A stretch of 64,000 nucleotides of DNA, taken from positions 343,138-407,137 of the forward strand of contig NZ_JAQOTJ010000001.1 of the NCBI RefSeq assembly GCF_028401955.1, given 5' to 3'. Below are positions 1-8,878 of the stretch, piece by piece; within the stretch, counting starts at the first letter, position 1; each line of letters opens with the position of its first letter. Below the pieces are notes generated by a model, which was not told the origin of the DNA, did not search any database, and saw nothing but the letters and a program-made list of their open reading frames with translations. The position numbers were made by a program, and so were the translations under genes. Source of the DNA: Bacillus sp. BP-3. Its GTDB lineage: Bacteria > Bacillota > Bacilli > Bacillales > Bacillaceae_G.

Positions 1-230
1 TTAGCCCTCACCAATCGGACCTTTACGGGCAGTTTATCTACCACCTAACTTCTTAAGAAAAGCGGAAGCGGCTCGCTCAGAATTGTAGGGCGCCCACGCA
101 CCCGACAGAGAGGCACTTTTTGCCTCGCCCGAGGGGGCGAAACGACCGGAGATTCTAGCCGCTAGAGCTGGGCAGTGTTTTCGCTGAATTTTGAGGTGGA
201 TTATTACTGCCCACGAATAGCGGGATAAAA
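1..230 (-). repeat. bcr1-like repeat with nested GC-rich module, cut by window edge
   Basis: Read on the minus strand it begins TTTTATCCCGCTATTCGTGGGCAGTAA, split here as TTTTATCCCGC then TATTCGTGGGCAGTAA, and later has TTAGGTGG and CGATTGGTGAGGGC, all shared with the copy at 38318-38596. Between them (about 55-174) is the GC-rich module that starts with CCCAGCTCTAGCGGCTAG and ends in GCTTCCGCTTTTCTT, with a small internal GGCA/TGCC hairpin. The right end of the element lies outside the window. The remaining 210 bases before the first gene are AT-rich; a TATAAT hexamer at 268-273 has no convincing -35. Confidence 0.8.
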
Positions 231-440
231 ATTAAAAGGACATGTAGCTAAGTTTAGGAAAATGTATTATAATAAAAAATTGTGATAAAAACATTCATTT
301 TACGTTTAGACTTCAATTTTTCAGAATAAACTAGTGATAGGTTTTGTAAAGGACATGCTTTTACGTAAAATCGACAAAAATCTGAACAAGAAAACGCACA
401 ATGTGGAAGGATTCACAGAAGGGATGTAGAATAGAGAAAT

Positions 441-899
441 ATGCAAAACATCACTCGAATTTATGTTGATGCAGATGCATGTCCAGTGAAGGAAGAAATT
501 ATGCACGTCGGTGCAAAATTTCATGTCGATATTTGGTTTATCGCATCCTACGCCCATCAGTCAAGAAGTCAGAAGGGAAATTGGGTATATGTAGATTCTG
601 CGCAAGACGAGGTAGACTTTTATATCTATCAGCGTGCAAAAGCAGGAAATCTCGTTATCACACAGGATATGGGACTTGCTGGTCTTCTTGTCAAAAAAGG
701 AGTATATGTATTATCTCCGCGTGGCACAATTGTGACCGATGAGCATATGGATACAATTTTATATAGTCGATACGTATCTGCGAAGTTACGCAGACAAGGA
801 ACCTTTACGAAAGGGCCAAAAGCGTTTTCTAAACATGATCGACAATATTTTTTGGCAAATTTAGAAAAAATATTGTCGAATTATAAAGGAATCCTTTAA
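441..899 (+). CDS. yqxD: YaiI/YqxD family protein (DUF188)
   Basis: 152-residue protein of the UPF0178/DUF188 family, full length for that family. The N-terminal signature YVDADACPVK (residues 8-17) carries the conserved acidic residues of a PIN-like fold; a second conserved stretch is ITQDMGLAGLL. The biochemical role is not established, although the PIN-like fold suggests a metal-dependent nuclease. It stands directly upstream of dnaG, as in B. subtilis, and probably shares its transcript. The ATG has only a weak ribosome binding site (AGAGAAAT). Confidence 0.9.
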   Translation: MQNITRIYVDADACPVKEEIMHVGAKFHVDIWFIASYAHQSRSQKGNWVYVDSAQDEVDFYIYQRAKAGNLVITQDMGLAGLLVKKGVYVLSPRGTIVTDEHMDTILYSRYVSAKLRRQGTFTKGPKAFSKHDRQYFLANLEKILSNYKGIL

Positions 900-937
900 T
901 TTGTATCGAATACAAAATACGACACGGAGATGGAGTT

Positions 938-2734
938 ATGGGGAACAGAATTCCCGAAGAAGTTGTAGAACAAATTCGAACATCATCTGATATTGTTGAA
1001 GTGATTGGTGAATATGTACAGCTTAAAAAACAAGGTCGAAATTATTTTGGACTTTGTCCTTTCCATGGCGAAAACTCACCATCGTTTTCTGTTTCCGCTG
1101 ATAAGCAAATTTTTCATTGCTTCGGATGTGGAGAAGGGGGAAATGTTTTTTCCTTCTTAATGAAAATAGATGGACTGGCTTTTGTGGAAGCTGTGCAAAA
1201 ATTAGGTGAGCGAAATGGTATTCCTGTTGCTAACTTTACATCAGAACTAGAGCAAACACAAAATATATCTGATGATAGCACGATTATGTTGCAAGCTCAT
1301 GAGCTTTTGAAAAAGTATTATCATCATCTCTTAGTAAATACAGAAGAAGGAAAACAGCCGCTTGCGTATTTATTAGAGCGAGGTATTACAAAAGAAATGA
1401 TTGCAAAGTTTGAAATTGGATATGCCACTCCTGCTTGGGATGCAGCGGCAAAAATCTTACAAAAACGAGGTTTTTCACTTGCTGTTATGGAACGAGCCGG
1501 ATTACTTGTTCGCAGTGAGAAAGATGGTAGTTATCATGATCGTTTTCGCGGACGAGTTATGTTTCCAATTCATACACTGCAAGGAAAAGTAGCAGCTTTT
1601 AGTGGACGGGCATTAGGTGATGATACTCCTAAGTATTTAAATAGTCCAGAGACACCTATTTTTCATAAAAGCAAGTTGCTATATAACTTTCATCAAGCAA
1701 GGTCATTTATTAGAAAACGAGGACAAGTTCTTCTCTTTGAAGGATATGCGGATGTTTTAGCTGCTGTGAAAAGTGGGATTGAAGAATCTGTTGCTACGAT
1801 GGGAACGGCTTTAACTGAGGAACAGGCAAAGCTTTTGCGGCGCAATGTTGAAACTGTTGTTCTTTGCTATGATGGTGATAAAGCAGGACAAGAAGCAACA
1901 ATGAAAGCAGGACAATTGTTATTGCAAACCGGTTGCGAAGTGAAAGTTGTCTCTATGCCAGATAAATTAGACCCTGACGAGTATGTACAGCGTTATGGTA
2001 CAACAGCGTTTCAAAAACTTGTACAAGCGAGTATAAGTTTTGTTGGATTTAAAATAAATTATCTTCGTTTAGGGAAAAATTTGCAAGATGAGTCTGGAAA
2101 AGAAGCTTATGTGAAAAGTGTTTTAAAAGAGTTAGCGTCATTGCAAGATGCAATGCAAGCGGAATCGTATTTGAAGGCATTGTCACAGGAATTTGCTTAC
2201 TCAATGGAAACACTGCTGGGGCAATTGCACCAATATCGCAAAGAACAAAAGGTACAGCAAAAACAGACAAAGCCAATTGCACAGCCTTCTCAAATTGTTC
2301 ATGTGAAACCGAAATTTTCTGGTTTTGAAAGAGCGGAAAGAGAGCTTATTTATCACATGTTGCAGAGTGAAGATATCGCTTTTCGTATCGAACCTCATAT
2401 AGAAGATTTTCATACTGAAGAACATAAAGGGATTTTATATGAGCTATACGCATATTATGAAAAGGGAAATGAACCGTCAGTCGCAAACTTTCTAAGTTGG
2501 CTTTCTGATGAAAAGCTGAAAAATATTGTAACTAATATTTCAACAGATCAAATGATTAATCCTGAGTTCTCAGAAGAATTGCTTCATGGCAATGTAGACG
2601 CGCTGCGTCGGCAGAAGCAAAAGTTAAAGAAAATGGAAAATATCTTTATGCTGAAGCAAATGGAAAAAGAAGATCATTTAGCAGCAGCACGATTTTTCCA
2701 AGAATATTTGCAAAAACGAAAAGCAAGAAAATAG
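938..2734 (+). CDS. dnaG: DNA primase
   Basis: DnaG synthesises the RNA primers of lagging-strand replication and works with the replicative helicase at the fork. The 598 residues match the usual length. The N-terminal CHC2 zinc ribbon has C40, H43, C61 and C64; the catalytic TOPRIM domain has the conserved Glu in FEGYADVL near residue 268 and the DGD motif in CYDGDKAG near residues 312-314. The C-terminal third is the helicase-interacting region and is rich in Lys and Gln. It lies between yqxD and rpoD, the classic macromolecular synthesis arrangement. ATG start preceded by a GGAG-type site. Confidence 0.98.
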   Translation: MGNRIPEEVVEQIRTSSDIVEVIGEYVQLKKQGRNYFGLCPFHGENSPSFSVSADKQIFHCFGCGEGGNVFSFLMKIDGLAFVEAVQKLGERNGIPVANFTSELEQTQNISDDSTIMLQAHELLKKYYHHLLVNTEEGKQPLAYLLERGITKEMIAKFEIGYATPAWDAAAKILQKRGFSLAVMERAGLLVRSEKDGSYHDRFRGRVMFPIHTLQGKVAAFSGRALGDDTPKYLNSPETPIFHKSKLLYNFHQARSFIRKRGQVLLFEGYADVLAAVKSGIEESVATMGTALTEEQAKLLRRNVETVVLCYDGDKAGQEATMKAGQLLLQTGCEVKVVSMPDKLDPDEYVQRYGTTAFQKLVQASISFVGFKINYLRLGKNLQDESGKEAYVKSVLKELASLQDAMQAESYLKALSQEFAYSMETLLGQLHQYRKEQKVQQKQTKPIAQPSQIVHVKPKFSGFERAERELIYHMLQSEDIAFRIEPHIEDFHTEEHKGILYELYAYYEKGNEPSVANFLSWLSDEKLKNIVTNISTDQMINPEFSEELLHGNVDALRRQKQKLKKMENIFMLKQMEKEDHLAAARFFQEYLQKRKARK

Positions 2735-2793
2735 CTTTTTGTATAAAAACTTACTATAATCATTGTTTGTATCTCGCGTAAGGAGGGGAACAA

Positions 2794-3915
2794 ATGGCTG
2801 ATAAACCAGCTCGTTCTAAACAAATTGAAACTGATGTAACACTTGAGCAAGTGAAAGAGCAACTCACAGAGCTCGGAAAAAAACGTGGCGTTCTTACATA
2901 TGAAGAGATTGCGGAACGCATGAGCGGATTTGATATTGAATCCGACCAAATGGATGAATATTATGAATATTTAGGTGAACAAGGAATCGATCTAGTTGGC
3001 GACAGCGATGAAGATCCAAACACTCGTCAATTAGCCAAAGCTGAAGAAGAGTTTGACTTAAATGATTTAAGTGTACCGCCAGGTGTAAAAATTAATGATC
3101 CTGTTCGTATGTACTTAAAAGAAATCGGTCGTGTTGACTTACTATCTGCTGAAGAAGAAATTGCTCTTGCAAAACGTATTGAAGAAGGCGATGAAGAAGC
3201 GAAACGCCGCCTTGCAGAAGCAAACTTACGTCTAGTTGTAAGTATTGCAAAACGTTATGTTGGCCGCGGTATGCTTTTCTTAGACTTAATTCAAGAAGGG
3301 AATATGGGTCTAATTAAAGCAGTTGAAAAGTTTGATTACCGCAAAGGGTATAAATTTAGTACGTATGCAACGTGGTGGATTCGTCAAGCCATTACACGTG
3401 CAATTGCGGACCAAGCAAGAACAATTCGTATACCAGTTCATATGGTTGAAACAATTAATAAATTAATTCGTGTTCAACGTCAATTATTACAAGATTTAGG
3501 TCGTGAGCCATCTCCAGAAGAAATTGGTGAAGAAATGGATCTTGCTCCTGAAAAAGTACGCGAAATCTTAAAGATTGCACAAGAGCCTGTATCTCTTGAA
3601 ACGCCAATTGGTGAAGAGGATGACTCTCATTTAGGCGATTTTATTGAAGACCAAGAAGCAACATCTCCTGCAGATCATGCAGCATATGAATTATTAAAAG
3701 AACAATTAGAAGATGTACTAGATACATTAACAGATCGTGAAGAAAATGTTCTTCGTCTTCGTTTTGGTTTAGACGATGGACGAACTCGTACGCTTGAAGA
3801 AGTTGGGAAAGTATTCGGCGTTACGAGAGAGCGTATTCGTCAAATTGAAGCAAAAGCGCTTCGTAAATTAAGACACCCAAGCCGTAGCAAACGTTTGAAA
3901 GATTTCTTAGAATAG
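2794..3915 (+). CDS. rpoD: RNA polymerase primary sigma factor (SigA/RpoD)
   Basis: Housekeeping sigma-70 factor that directs RNA polymerase to most vegetative promoters. The 373 residues are the typical Bacillus length. In order: acidic region 1.1; region 1.2 starting at [12 protein letters not shown]; region 2 with [18 protein letters not shown] and the -10 recognition helix [13 protein letters not shown]; region 3; region 4 with the -35 recognition motif [17 protein letters not shown] near the end. Strong ribosome binding site AAGGAGGGG. A TATAAT hexamer at 2755-2760 suggests an additional promoter just upstream, besides read-through from dnaG, but no good -35 is visible. Confidence 0.98.
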   Translation: MADKPARSKQIETDVTLEQVKEQLTELGKKRGVLTYEEIAERMSGFDIESDQMDEYYEYLGEQGIDLVGDSDEDPNTRQLAKAEEEFDLNDLSVPPGVKINDPVRMYLKEIGRVDLLSAEEEIALAKRIEEGDEEAKRRLAEANLRLVVSIAKRYVGRGMLFLDLIQEGNMGLIKAVEKFDYRKGYKFSTYATWWIRQAITRAIADQARTIRIPVHMVETINKLIRVQRQLLQDLGREPSPEEIGEEMDLAPEKVREILKIAQEPVSLETPIGEEDDSHLGDFIEDQEATSPADHAAYELLKEQLEDVLDTLTDREENVLRLRFGLDDGRTRTLEEVGKVFGVTRERIRQIEAKALRKLRHPSRSKRLKDFLE

Positions 3916-3925
3916 AGCTTTGTGT

Positions 3926-3962
3926 AAAGTTTACTTCATTAATGTGAAGTAAACTTTTTTCT
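3926..3962 (+). terminator. rpoD terminator
   Basis: A 13-bp stem AAAGTTTACTTCA/TGAAGTAAACTTT (3926-3938 and 3945-3957) with a 6-nt loop, followed by a T-run, 11 bases after the rpoD stop. Confidence 0.85.
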
Positions 3963-4300
3963 TTTGTTAATTTTTGTTAAGATTTATTTATCAGTAGCAA
4001 TTACAATTCTTGTAATTTATTTTACAGAATTGTCTTTTGATTTGCAAATAGTCATTTTTCGATTTTTCGATTAATTTCGTGTATTCTTAACAAAAAAATA
4101 TGGAGAATGTAACTGTTTATGATGAGAAAAGTGGATATTTAGCAAAAAATTACGTGAATTTGTAGCGGAGTAATTAATTGAATATACAGAATCTTTTTGA
4201 TTTATTGTAGTTTGGTCTTTTCTGGTAGAGTGTTTTCAAGTACAATAGAAATGACTGAATCATCAAACTATTAGGGGATGTAGAGGGGGAGAAGGGAAAA
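3963..4300. other. AT-rich gap between rpoD and cccA
   Basis: About 340 bases without a credible gene on either strand and with no repeat I recognise. A TACAAT hexamer at 4241-4246, 55 bases before cccA, may be its -10 element; the -35 region (TTTTCT at 17 bases) is poor. Confidence 0.4.
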
Positions 4301-4660
4301 ATGAAGCGTAATCCGTTAATTCCATTTGCTCTTATTGCTGTATTGGGAATAATTATTATGTTTGTATTTTCATTTCAAGGCATGCATAAATCAAAGGAAC
4401 TAGCTGATGCGAAGAAAAACGGGGGAAAAACGACACAAACAGCAGCAAAGCCAGAAGAGATTGTAAAACAGAGTTGTACAAGTTGTCATGGCGATCAATT
4501 GCAGGGAGCAGTTGGTCCTAATTTACAAAAAGTTGGCGGTAAGCTATCGAAAGATCAAATTCAAGAAGTGATTGTAAAAGGAAAAGGAAATATGCCACCA
4601 GGTATTATTCCAGCGGATCAAGCATCTAAAGTAGCGGATTGGTTATCAAAGAAAAAATAA
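4301..4660 (+). CDS. cccA: Cytochrome c550, membrane-anchored
   Basis: Small c-type cytochrome that carries electrons on the outer face of the membrane, probably to a terminal oxidase. Residues 7-25 are a single N-terminal membrane anchor with no lipobox, followed by a Lys-rich linker. The haem attachment motif CTSCH is at residues 59-63 (C59, C62, H63), and a Met in GNMPPG near residue 98 is the likely sixth haem ligand. At 119 residues it matches B. subtilis CccA. It is in the same position after rpoD as in B. subtilis. Start preceded by GAGGGGGAGAAGGG. Confidence 0.93.
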   Translation: MKRNPLIPFALIAVLGIIIMFVFSFQGMHKSKELADAKKNGGKTTQTAAKPEEIVKQSCTSCHGDQLQGAVGPNLQKVGGKLSKDQIQEVIVKGKGNMPPGIIPADQASKVADWLSKKK

Positions 4661-4676
4661 TAGTGGATTACATAGT

Positions 4677-4709
4677 AGCTCTTTACGCCTAAGTAAAGAG
4701 CTTTTTTAT
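4677..4709 (+). terminator. cccA terminator
   Basis: 10-bp stem AGCTCTTTAC/GTAAAGAGCT (4677-4686, 4693-4702) with 6-nt loop and a T6 run. Confidence 0.88.
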
Positions 4710-4836
4710 TTGCTTAACCATTGAATTTAAAAATAAATGGTTTATAAGCGGAGTAAAATGATTTATCTACTTGCAATTACAACTATAAATTCTTTATCAT
4801 GGAGACAGACTGAAAGAGAAGGAGTAATTGAAATAA

Positions 4837-5544
4837 ATGAATGAAGTAAAGCTTTCAAAACGATTAGAAGAAGTGGCACTTGAAATTCCAGCAGGTTCCA
4901 CTGTTGCAGATATTGGTTCGGATCATGCTTATTTACCTTGCTATACAATTTTACATCATATTGCCGTGCAGGCAGTAGCAGGAGAAGTTGTAGAAGGTCC
5001 ATTTCGTTCTGCGCAAGCTACAGTAGCAGAATGTGGATTGCAAGATAAAGTGAGCGTACGTAAAGGAAATGGTTTAGAAGTCATTACGCCAGGCGAAGTA
5101 GATGTAATTACAATTGCAGGTATGGGTGGTGCGTTAATTCGTGATATTTTAGAAAATGGAAAAGAGAAGCTGAAGGGCGTAACTCGTTTGATTCTACAGC
5201 CAAACATTGCTGCACATCATATTCGTGAATGGTTTATTGAGAATGGTTGGGAATTAATAAAAGAAAAAATTGTAAAAGAAGACGGAAAGATATACGAAAT
5301 TTTAGTAGGAGAACTGGGCGATGTTCTAGCACCCTACAAGGAGAAAAAAGAAGAAGCTTTATTCATGGGACCATTTTTAATGAAGGAGAAAAATGAAGTG
5401 TTTGTAGAAAAATGGGAAAGTGAACGAAAAAACTTTGAAAATATTTGTAAGCAATTAGAACGTGCAACAGAAACAGAAGAGGCAAAAGCGAAGCGTGCAG
5501 AAGTGTTAGAGAAAATCCGTATGATTGAGGAGATTTTATCGTGA
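4837..5544 (+). CDS. trmK: tRNA (adenine22-N1)-methyltransferase TrmK
   Basis: Rossmann-fold, SAM-dependent enzyme that makes m1A at position 22 of some tRNAs (family of B. subtilis YqfN/TrmK). The SAM-binding loop VADIGSDHAYLP is near residues 23-34, and a second conserved motif ITIAGMGGALIRDIL lies near residues 91-105. The C-terminal 70 residues are highly charged and probably helical, as in the family. It has 235 residues, the normal length, and overlaps the next gene by 4 bases (GTGA), so the two are translationally coupled. Confidence 0.93.
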   Translation: MNEVKLSKRLEEVALEIPAGSTVADIGSDHAYLPCYTILHHIAVQAVAGEVVEGPFRSAQATVAECGLQDKVSVRKGNGLEVITPGEVDVITIAGMGGALIRDILENGKEKLKGVTRLILQPNIAAHHIREWFIENGWELIKEKIVKEDGKIYEILVGELGDVLAPYKEKKEEALFMGPFLMKEKNEVFVEKWESERKNFENICKQLERATETEEAKAKRAEVLEKIRMIEEILS

Positions 5545-6662
5545 GTAAAATACCTAATGGATACGAAATCATTTCTTTGTTTGAAAGTATGTACCCGAAA
5601 CATTTAGCAGTCGAAGGTGATAAAGTTGGATTGCAGATTGGTGCATTAAATAAACCAGTAGAGAATGTGTTAATTGCGCTTGATGTAACAGAAGAAGTTG
5701 TACAAGAAGCAATTGAAAAAGGGGTAAATTTAATTATTGCTCATCATCCGCTTATTTTTAATCCGCTTAAAGCGATACATACAGAGCAAGCGTACGGGCG
5801 TATTATTGAAATGTGTATAAAAAACGATATTGCAGTTTATGCTGCTCATACAAATGTTGATATCGCAAAAGGTGGTGTGAACGATTTGTTAGCAGATGCA
5901 TTAGGATTGCAGGAAACAGAGGTGCTTGTTTCTACTTATACGGAAGAAATGAAAAAGCTAGTTGTATTTGTTCCTTCTTCGCATGCAGAAACAGTACGTC
6001 AAGCAATCGGTGATGCAGGAGCAGGGTATATCGGGAATTATAGTCATTGTACGTTTAATAGTAAAGGCAAGGGTATATTTTTGCCACAAGAAGGCACAAA
6101 TCCGTATATCGGAGAGGCTGGGCGTTTAGAACAGGTAGAAGAAGTTCGGATTGAAACGATTATTCCGGCGTCGTTGCAACGTAAAATCATGAAGGCAATG
6201 CTTGGCGCGCACCCATATGAAGAAGTAGCATACGATATTTATCCGTTAGAAAACAAAGGTGAAACGTTGGGGCTTGGGAAAATTGGATACTTGCCACAAG
6301 AAATGACATTACAACAATTTGCGGAACATGTGAAACAATCCCTTGAGGTAAAGGGAGCTCGTGTTGTTGGTAACTTACAGCAAACAGTGAAGAAAATAGC
6401 AGTACTTGGCGGAGACGGAAATAAGTATATAAAGCAAGCGAAGTTTAAAGGGGCAGACGTATATGTAACGGGAGATATGTATTATCACGTTGCGCATGAT
6501 GCGATGATGCTCGGATTAAATATCGTAGACCCAGGGCATAACGTGGAAAAAGTAATGAAAAAAGGTGTGCAAAAACAATTACAAGAAAAAGTGGATGAGA
6601 AAAAATTTACTGCGCGTATTCATGCTTCCGAATTACATACAGATCCGTTTACATTTGTATAG
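5541..6662 (+). CDS. yqfO: Nif3-like dinuclear metal centre protein YqfO
   Basis: Member of the Nif3/GTP cyclohydrolase I type 2-like family (DUF34), which forms toroidal hexamers with a dinuclear metal site; its cellular reaction is still uncertain. Metal ligands are visible in IAHHPLIF and AAHTNVD in the N-terminal half and in DMYYHVAHDA near the C-terminus. At 373 residues this is the long Gram-positive version with a PII/CutA-like insert in the middle. It starts with GTG inside the trmK stop codon, the same coupling as in B. subtilis yqfN-yqfO. Confidence 0.92.
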   Translation: MSKIPNGYEIISLFESMYPKHLAVEGDKVGLQIGALNKPVENVLIALDVTEEVVQEAIEKGVNLIIAHHPLIFNPLKAIHTEQAYGRIIEMCIKNDIAVYAAHTNVDIAKGGVNDLLADALGLQETEVLVSTYTEEMKKLVVFVPSSHAETVRQAIGDAGAGYIGNYSHCTFNSKGKGIFLPQEGTNPYIGEAGRLEQVEEVRIETIIPASLQRKIMKAMLGAHPYEEVAYDIYPLENKGETLGLGKIGYLPQEMTLQQFAEHVKQSLEVKGARVVGNLQQTVKKIAVLGGDGNKYIKQAKFKGADVYVTGDMYYHVAHDAMMLGLNIVDPGHNVEKVMKKGVQKQLQEKVDEKKFTARIHASELHTDPFTFV

Positions 6663-6675
6663 AATGAAAAAAGTA

Positions 6676-6705
6676 AAATCCGTTATCTTATGAGATAACG
6701 GATTT
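6676..6705. terminator. Hairpin between yqfO and ispH, better for the minus strand
   Basis: 13-bp perfect stem AAATCCGTTATCT/AGATAACGGATTT with TATG loop. The T-rich tail (TTTTACTTTTTT) is on the minus-strand side, so it most likely ends ispH transcripts; it can also act weakly on yqfO. Confidence 0.75.
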
Positions 6706-6762
6706 GCTTATATCAGCTTGTTATTTGCAGGCAATAAAACCTTCAATGATGAAAGTTTTACT

Positions 6763-7704
6763 TTATTTTGCTTTAACTTTTGGTAAGATTTTTTGTAATG
6801 GTACGTTTCTTTTACGCTCCCACGTTGCAGGATTTGTTGGATCGTACTGTTCAAAGAATGCAATTACTTCTTTTGTAATAGGCGTTGGTGTAGAAGCACC
6901 CGCTGTAATAGCGACTGTTTCTACGCCTTGTAGCCATTCTAATTGAATCTCACTTACATCGGCAACGCGGTATGCCTTTGTACTAGCAATTTCTTCAGAT
7001 ACTTGTGCAAGGCGGTTAGAGTTATTACTTTTTGGGTCACCAACGACAATTGTTAAATCAGCAACATTTGCTTGTTTTGCAACGGCTTCTTGGCGCACTT
7101 GCGTAGCAAGACAAATTTCTTTATGGAACTCTGCTGTTGGAAATTTTTCTTGAATTTTCTCCATAATATGTTGAACATCCCATTGACTCATCGTTGTTTG
7201 GTTTGTAACTAAAATCTTATCTGTTGGAATGGTAAGTGCTTCAAGATCTGCATCTTTCTCGATAAGATGGACAATATCTGGAGCAATCCCGACTGCACCT
7301 TCAGGCTCAGGATGTCCTTTTTTACCGATATAAATAATATGGTAGCCTTCTTCTTTCTTTGCTTCAATTAAGTCGTGTGTTTTTGTAACGTCAGGGCATG
7401 TTGCGTCAATTGTAGTTAAGCCCTTTTCCTTAGCGCGTTGTTTTACTTCTGGAGATACACCGTGAGCTGTGAAAATAACAGTTCCAGACTCAATTTGTTC
7501 CAAAATATCTAAGCGGCTTGGGCCATCAAGCGTAATGATGCCATCTTCTTCAAATGCATCTGTTACGTGTTTGTTGTGGACAATCATGCCTAAAATATAA
7601 ATTGGCCGTGGTAATGTTTTATCGAGCGCTGCATTGCGCGCAATAACCATCGCGTCTACAACGCCGTAGCAATAGCCGCGAGGAGAAATTTTAACGATTT
7701 TCAT
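6763..7704 (-). CDS. ispH: 4-hydroxy-3-methylbut-2-enyl diphosphate reductase
   Basis: Last enzyme of the MEP isoprenoid pathway; it reduces HMBPP to IPP and DMAPP with a [4Fe-4S] cluster. The three cluster cysteines are C12 (GYCYGV), C103 (ATCPDV) and C198 (EICLAT), and the active-site [14 protein letters not shown] and SNNSNRL motifs are present. I start at the ATG giving [10 protein letters not shown] because AAAGGAGC lies just upstream; an upstream in-frame extension of 28 residues lacks support. 313 residues, normal for Bacillus. Together with ispG at 14919-16010, the window holds the last two steps of the pathway. Confidence 0.97.
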   Translation of the reverse strand: MKIVKISPRGYCYGVVDAMVIARNAALDKTLPRPIYILGMIVHNKHVTDAFEEDGIITLDGPSRLDILEQIESGTVIFTAHGVSPEVKQRAKEKGLTTIDATCPDVTKTHDLIEAKKEEGYHIIYIGKKGHPEPEGAVGIAPDIVHLIEKDADLEALTIPTDKILVTNQTTMSQWDVQHIMEKIQEKFPTAEFHKEICLATQVRQEAVAKQANVADLTIVVGDPKSNNSNRLAQVSEEIASTKAYRVADVSEIQLEWLQGVETVAITAGASTPTPITKEVIAFFEQYDPTNPATWERKRNVPLQKILPKVKAK

Positions 7705-7795
7705 GTAATTAATCCGCTCCTTTAAAAAAGGATTTGTTTTTATAAAGCTAATCCTTTTCATTATAAAGGAGAAGAAAGCAGATGACAAAGAAATG

Positions 7796-8434
7796 TTACA
7801 CGTATAGCTTTGGTTTAGGAGTGGTAGAGTGTACGTTTTCTACTGCTGCCTCATCTTCAATTATAATGTTAGGAGCGGGTGGTTTTCCTGTAATAGGTAT
7901 TTCTTGAGATGGAGTGGAAGGGGAGGCTTCGACTACTTCTGTTTGTTTTTCCTCAGTGCTTTTTTCAGGTGAAAGTATTTTCATGATGCTAGGAATGTTG
8001 CGAACAATTGGACCATATTGCTGCACGACTGGTCCAAAGGACTGGGCCATTTGGACAACTTTTTCAACGTTACTTATCATTCCAGTGGGATTTGAAATAA
8101 AGTTTGTGAAAAATCCGCCTATTCCACTAGATGCGCTTCCTCCTCGTGTTTCATCTTCTGCCATCATCTGAGGCTGCATCATTTGTTGTTGCTGATTTGG
8201 GCGGTGCATATATGGTTGATTCTGCTGGTATGGTGTATTTGGGTATGTTTCTAATTGTCTATAAGGGGGCATCATATACATATAATCTGCAGCGGGATTG
8301 CGTTTTTGAAACAATTTTGCAAGAAGTCCTTTTTTTCTAGGCATCATCGGTTGCATGCCTTGCGTCGGGTACATTGTATGAGGATATGGAGACTGAGTGT
8401 ACATTTGTTGATAGGGAGGAGATTTCATGTACAT
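7796..8434 (-). CDS. vrrA: VrrA/YqfQ family protein, Gln/Pro/Met-rich
   Basis: 212-residue low-complexity protein. The N-terminal half is rich in Tyr, Pro, Gln and Met with short irregular repeats ([29 protein letters not shown]); the middle [21 protein letters not shown] and [22 protein letters not shown] are the conserved YqfQ core; the C-terminus is acidic and Pro-rich. Position next to ispH and cshB matches yqfQ, and vrrA of B. anthracis, whose coding repeat was used for strain typing. Function unknown; a spore or surface role has been suggested for such compositions, but nothing here proves it. Strong RBS AAAGGAGG. Confidence 0.88.
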   Translation of the reverse strand: MYMKSPPYQQMYTQSPYPHTMYPTQGMQPMMPRKKGLLAKLFQKRNPAADYMYMMPPYRQLETYPNTPYQQNQPYMHRPNQQQQMMQPQMMAEDETRGGSASSGIGGFFTNFISNPTGMISNVEKVVQMAQSFGPVVQQYGPIVRNIPSIMKILSPEKSTEEKQTEVVEASPSTPSQEIPITGKPPAPNIIIEDEAAVENVHSTTPKPKLYV

Positions 8435-8520
8435 TAGGAAATCCTCCTTTCTTCAATTAGGTAATATACACTACAATATGCAGTGGAGAGAAAGAAGGTT
8501 AGTTTTTCCGTTGAAATGCT

Positions 8521-8785
8521 AAACTATAGATAAACAAATTGAAAAACAACATAAAAAACCCTCTTTTTTTTAGGCGGGCGAGAGCATCTGGCCATGCATA
8601 GAAGCGGTCATGGTGTATTTTGCATAGCAGCGACTTATAAAGAAAAGCGGAGCCGACTGTTTAGGTCTGTTGGCTAAGGTTCTTTCACACAGAAGGTGTT
8701 TTTTTACCTTCTTGTGTGGAAGGTTCTTAGACATGAGGGCCTAGGAGGCAGAGCTGGACAAAGATGTTGGAAAATGAAAATGAAT
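8521..8785 (-). repeat. Family-B dispersed repeat carrying the nested GC-rich module
   Basis: Minus-strand copy of the repeat also seen at 16117-16210, 22461-22573, 32044-32200 and 38141-38317 (shared words GACCGCTTCTATGCATGGCC and AGATGCTCTCGCCCGC). At 8641-8764 it is interrupted by the module that runs from GAAAAGCGGAGCCGACTG to GCAGAGCTGGACA; the family-B sequence resumes at GATGTTGGAAA. The module has an internal hairpin with arms ACACAGAAGGT/ACCTTCTTGTGT. The whole 8435-8878 gap contains only this repeat and a TATAAT hexamer (8820-8825) upstream of cshB. Confidence 0.78.
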
Positions 8786-8878
8786 ATATATAAAGATAGA
8801 TTTTACGGATAGATTTCGATATAATGGTAACTTGACTGATTAATGAACGCAGTAGAAATAAGAAAGAAGGTGGAATGT

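Noticed and set aside
316-330. CodY-like box near the yqxD promoter region
   Set aside because: About four mismatches to AATTTTCWGAAAATT in an AT-rich stretch, expected by chance.
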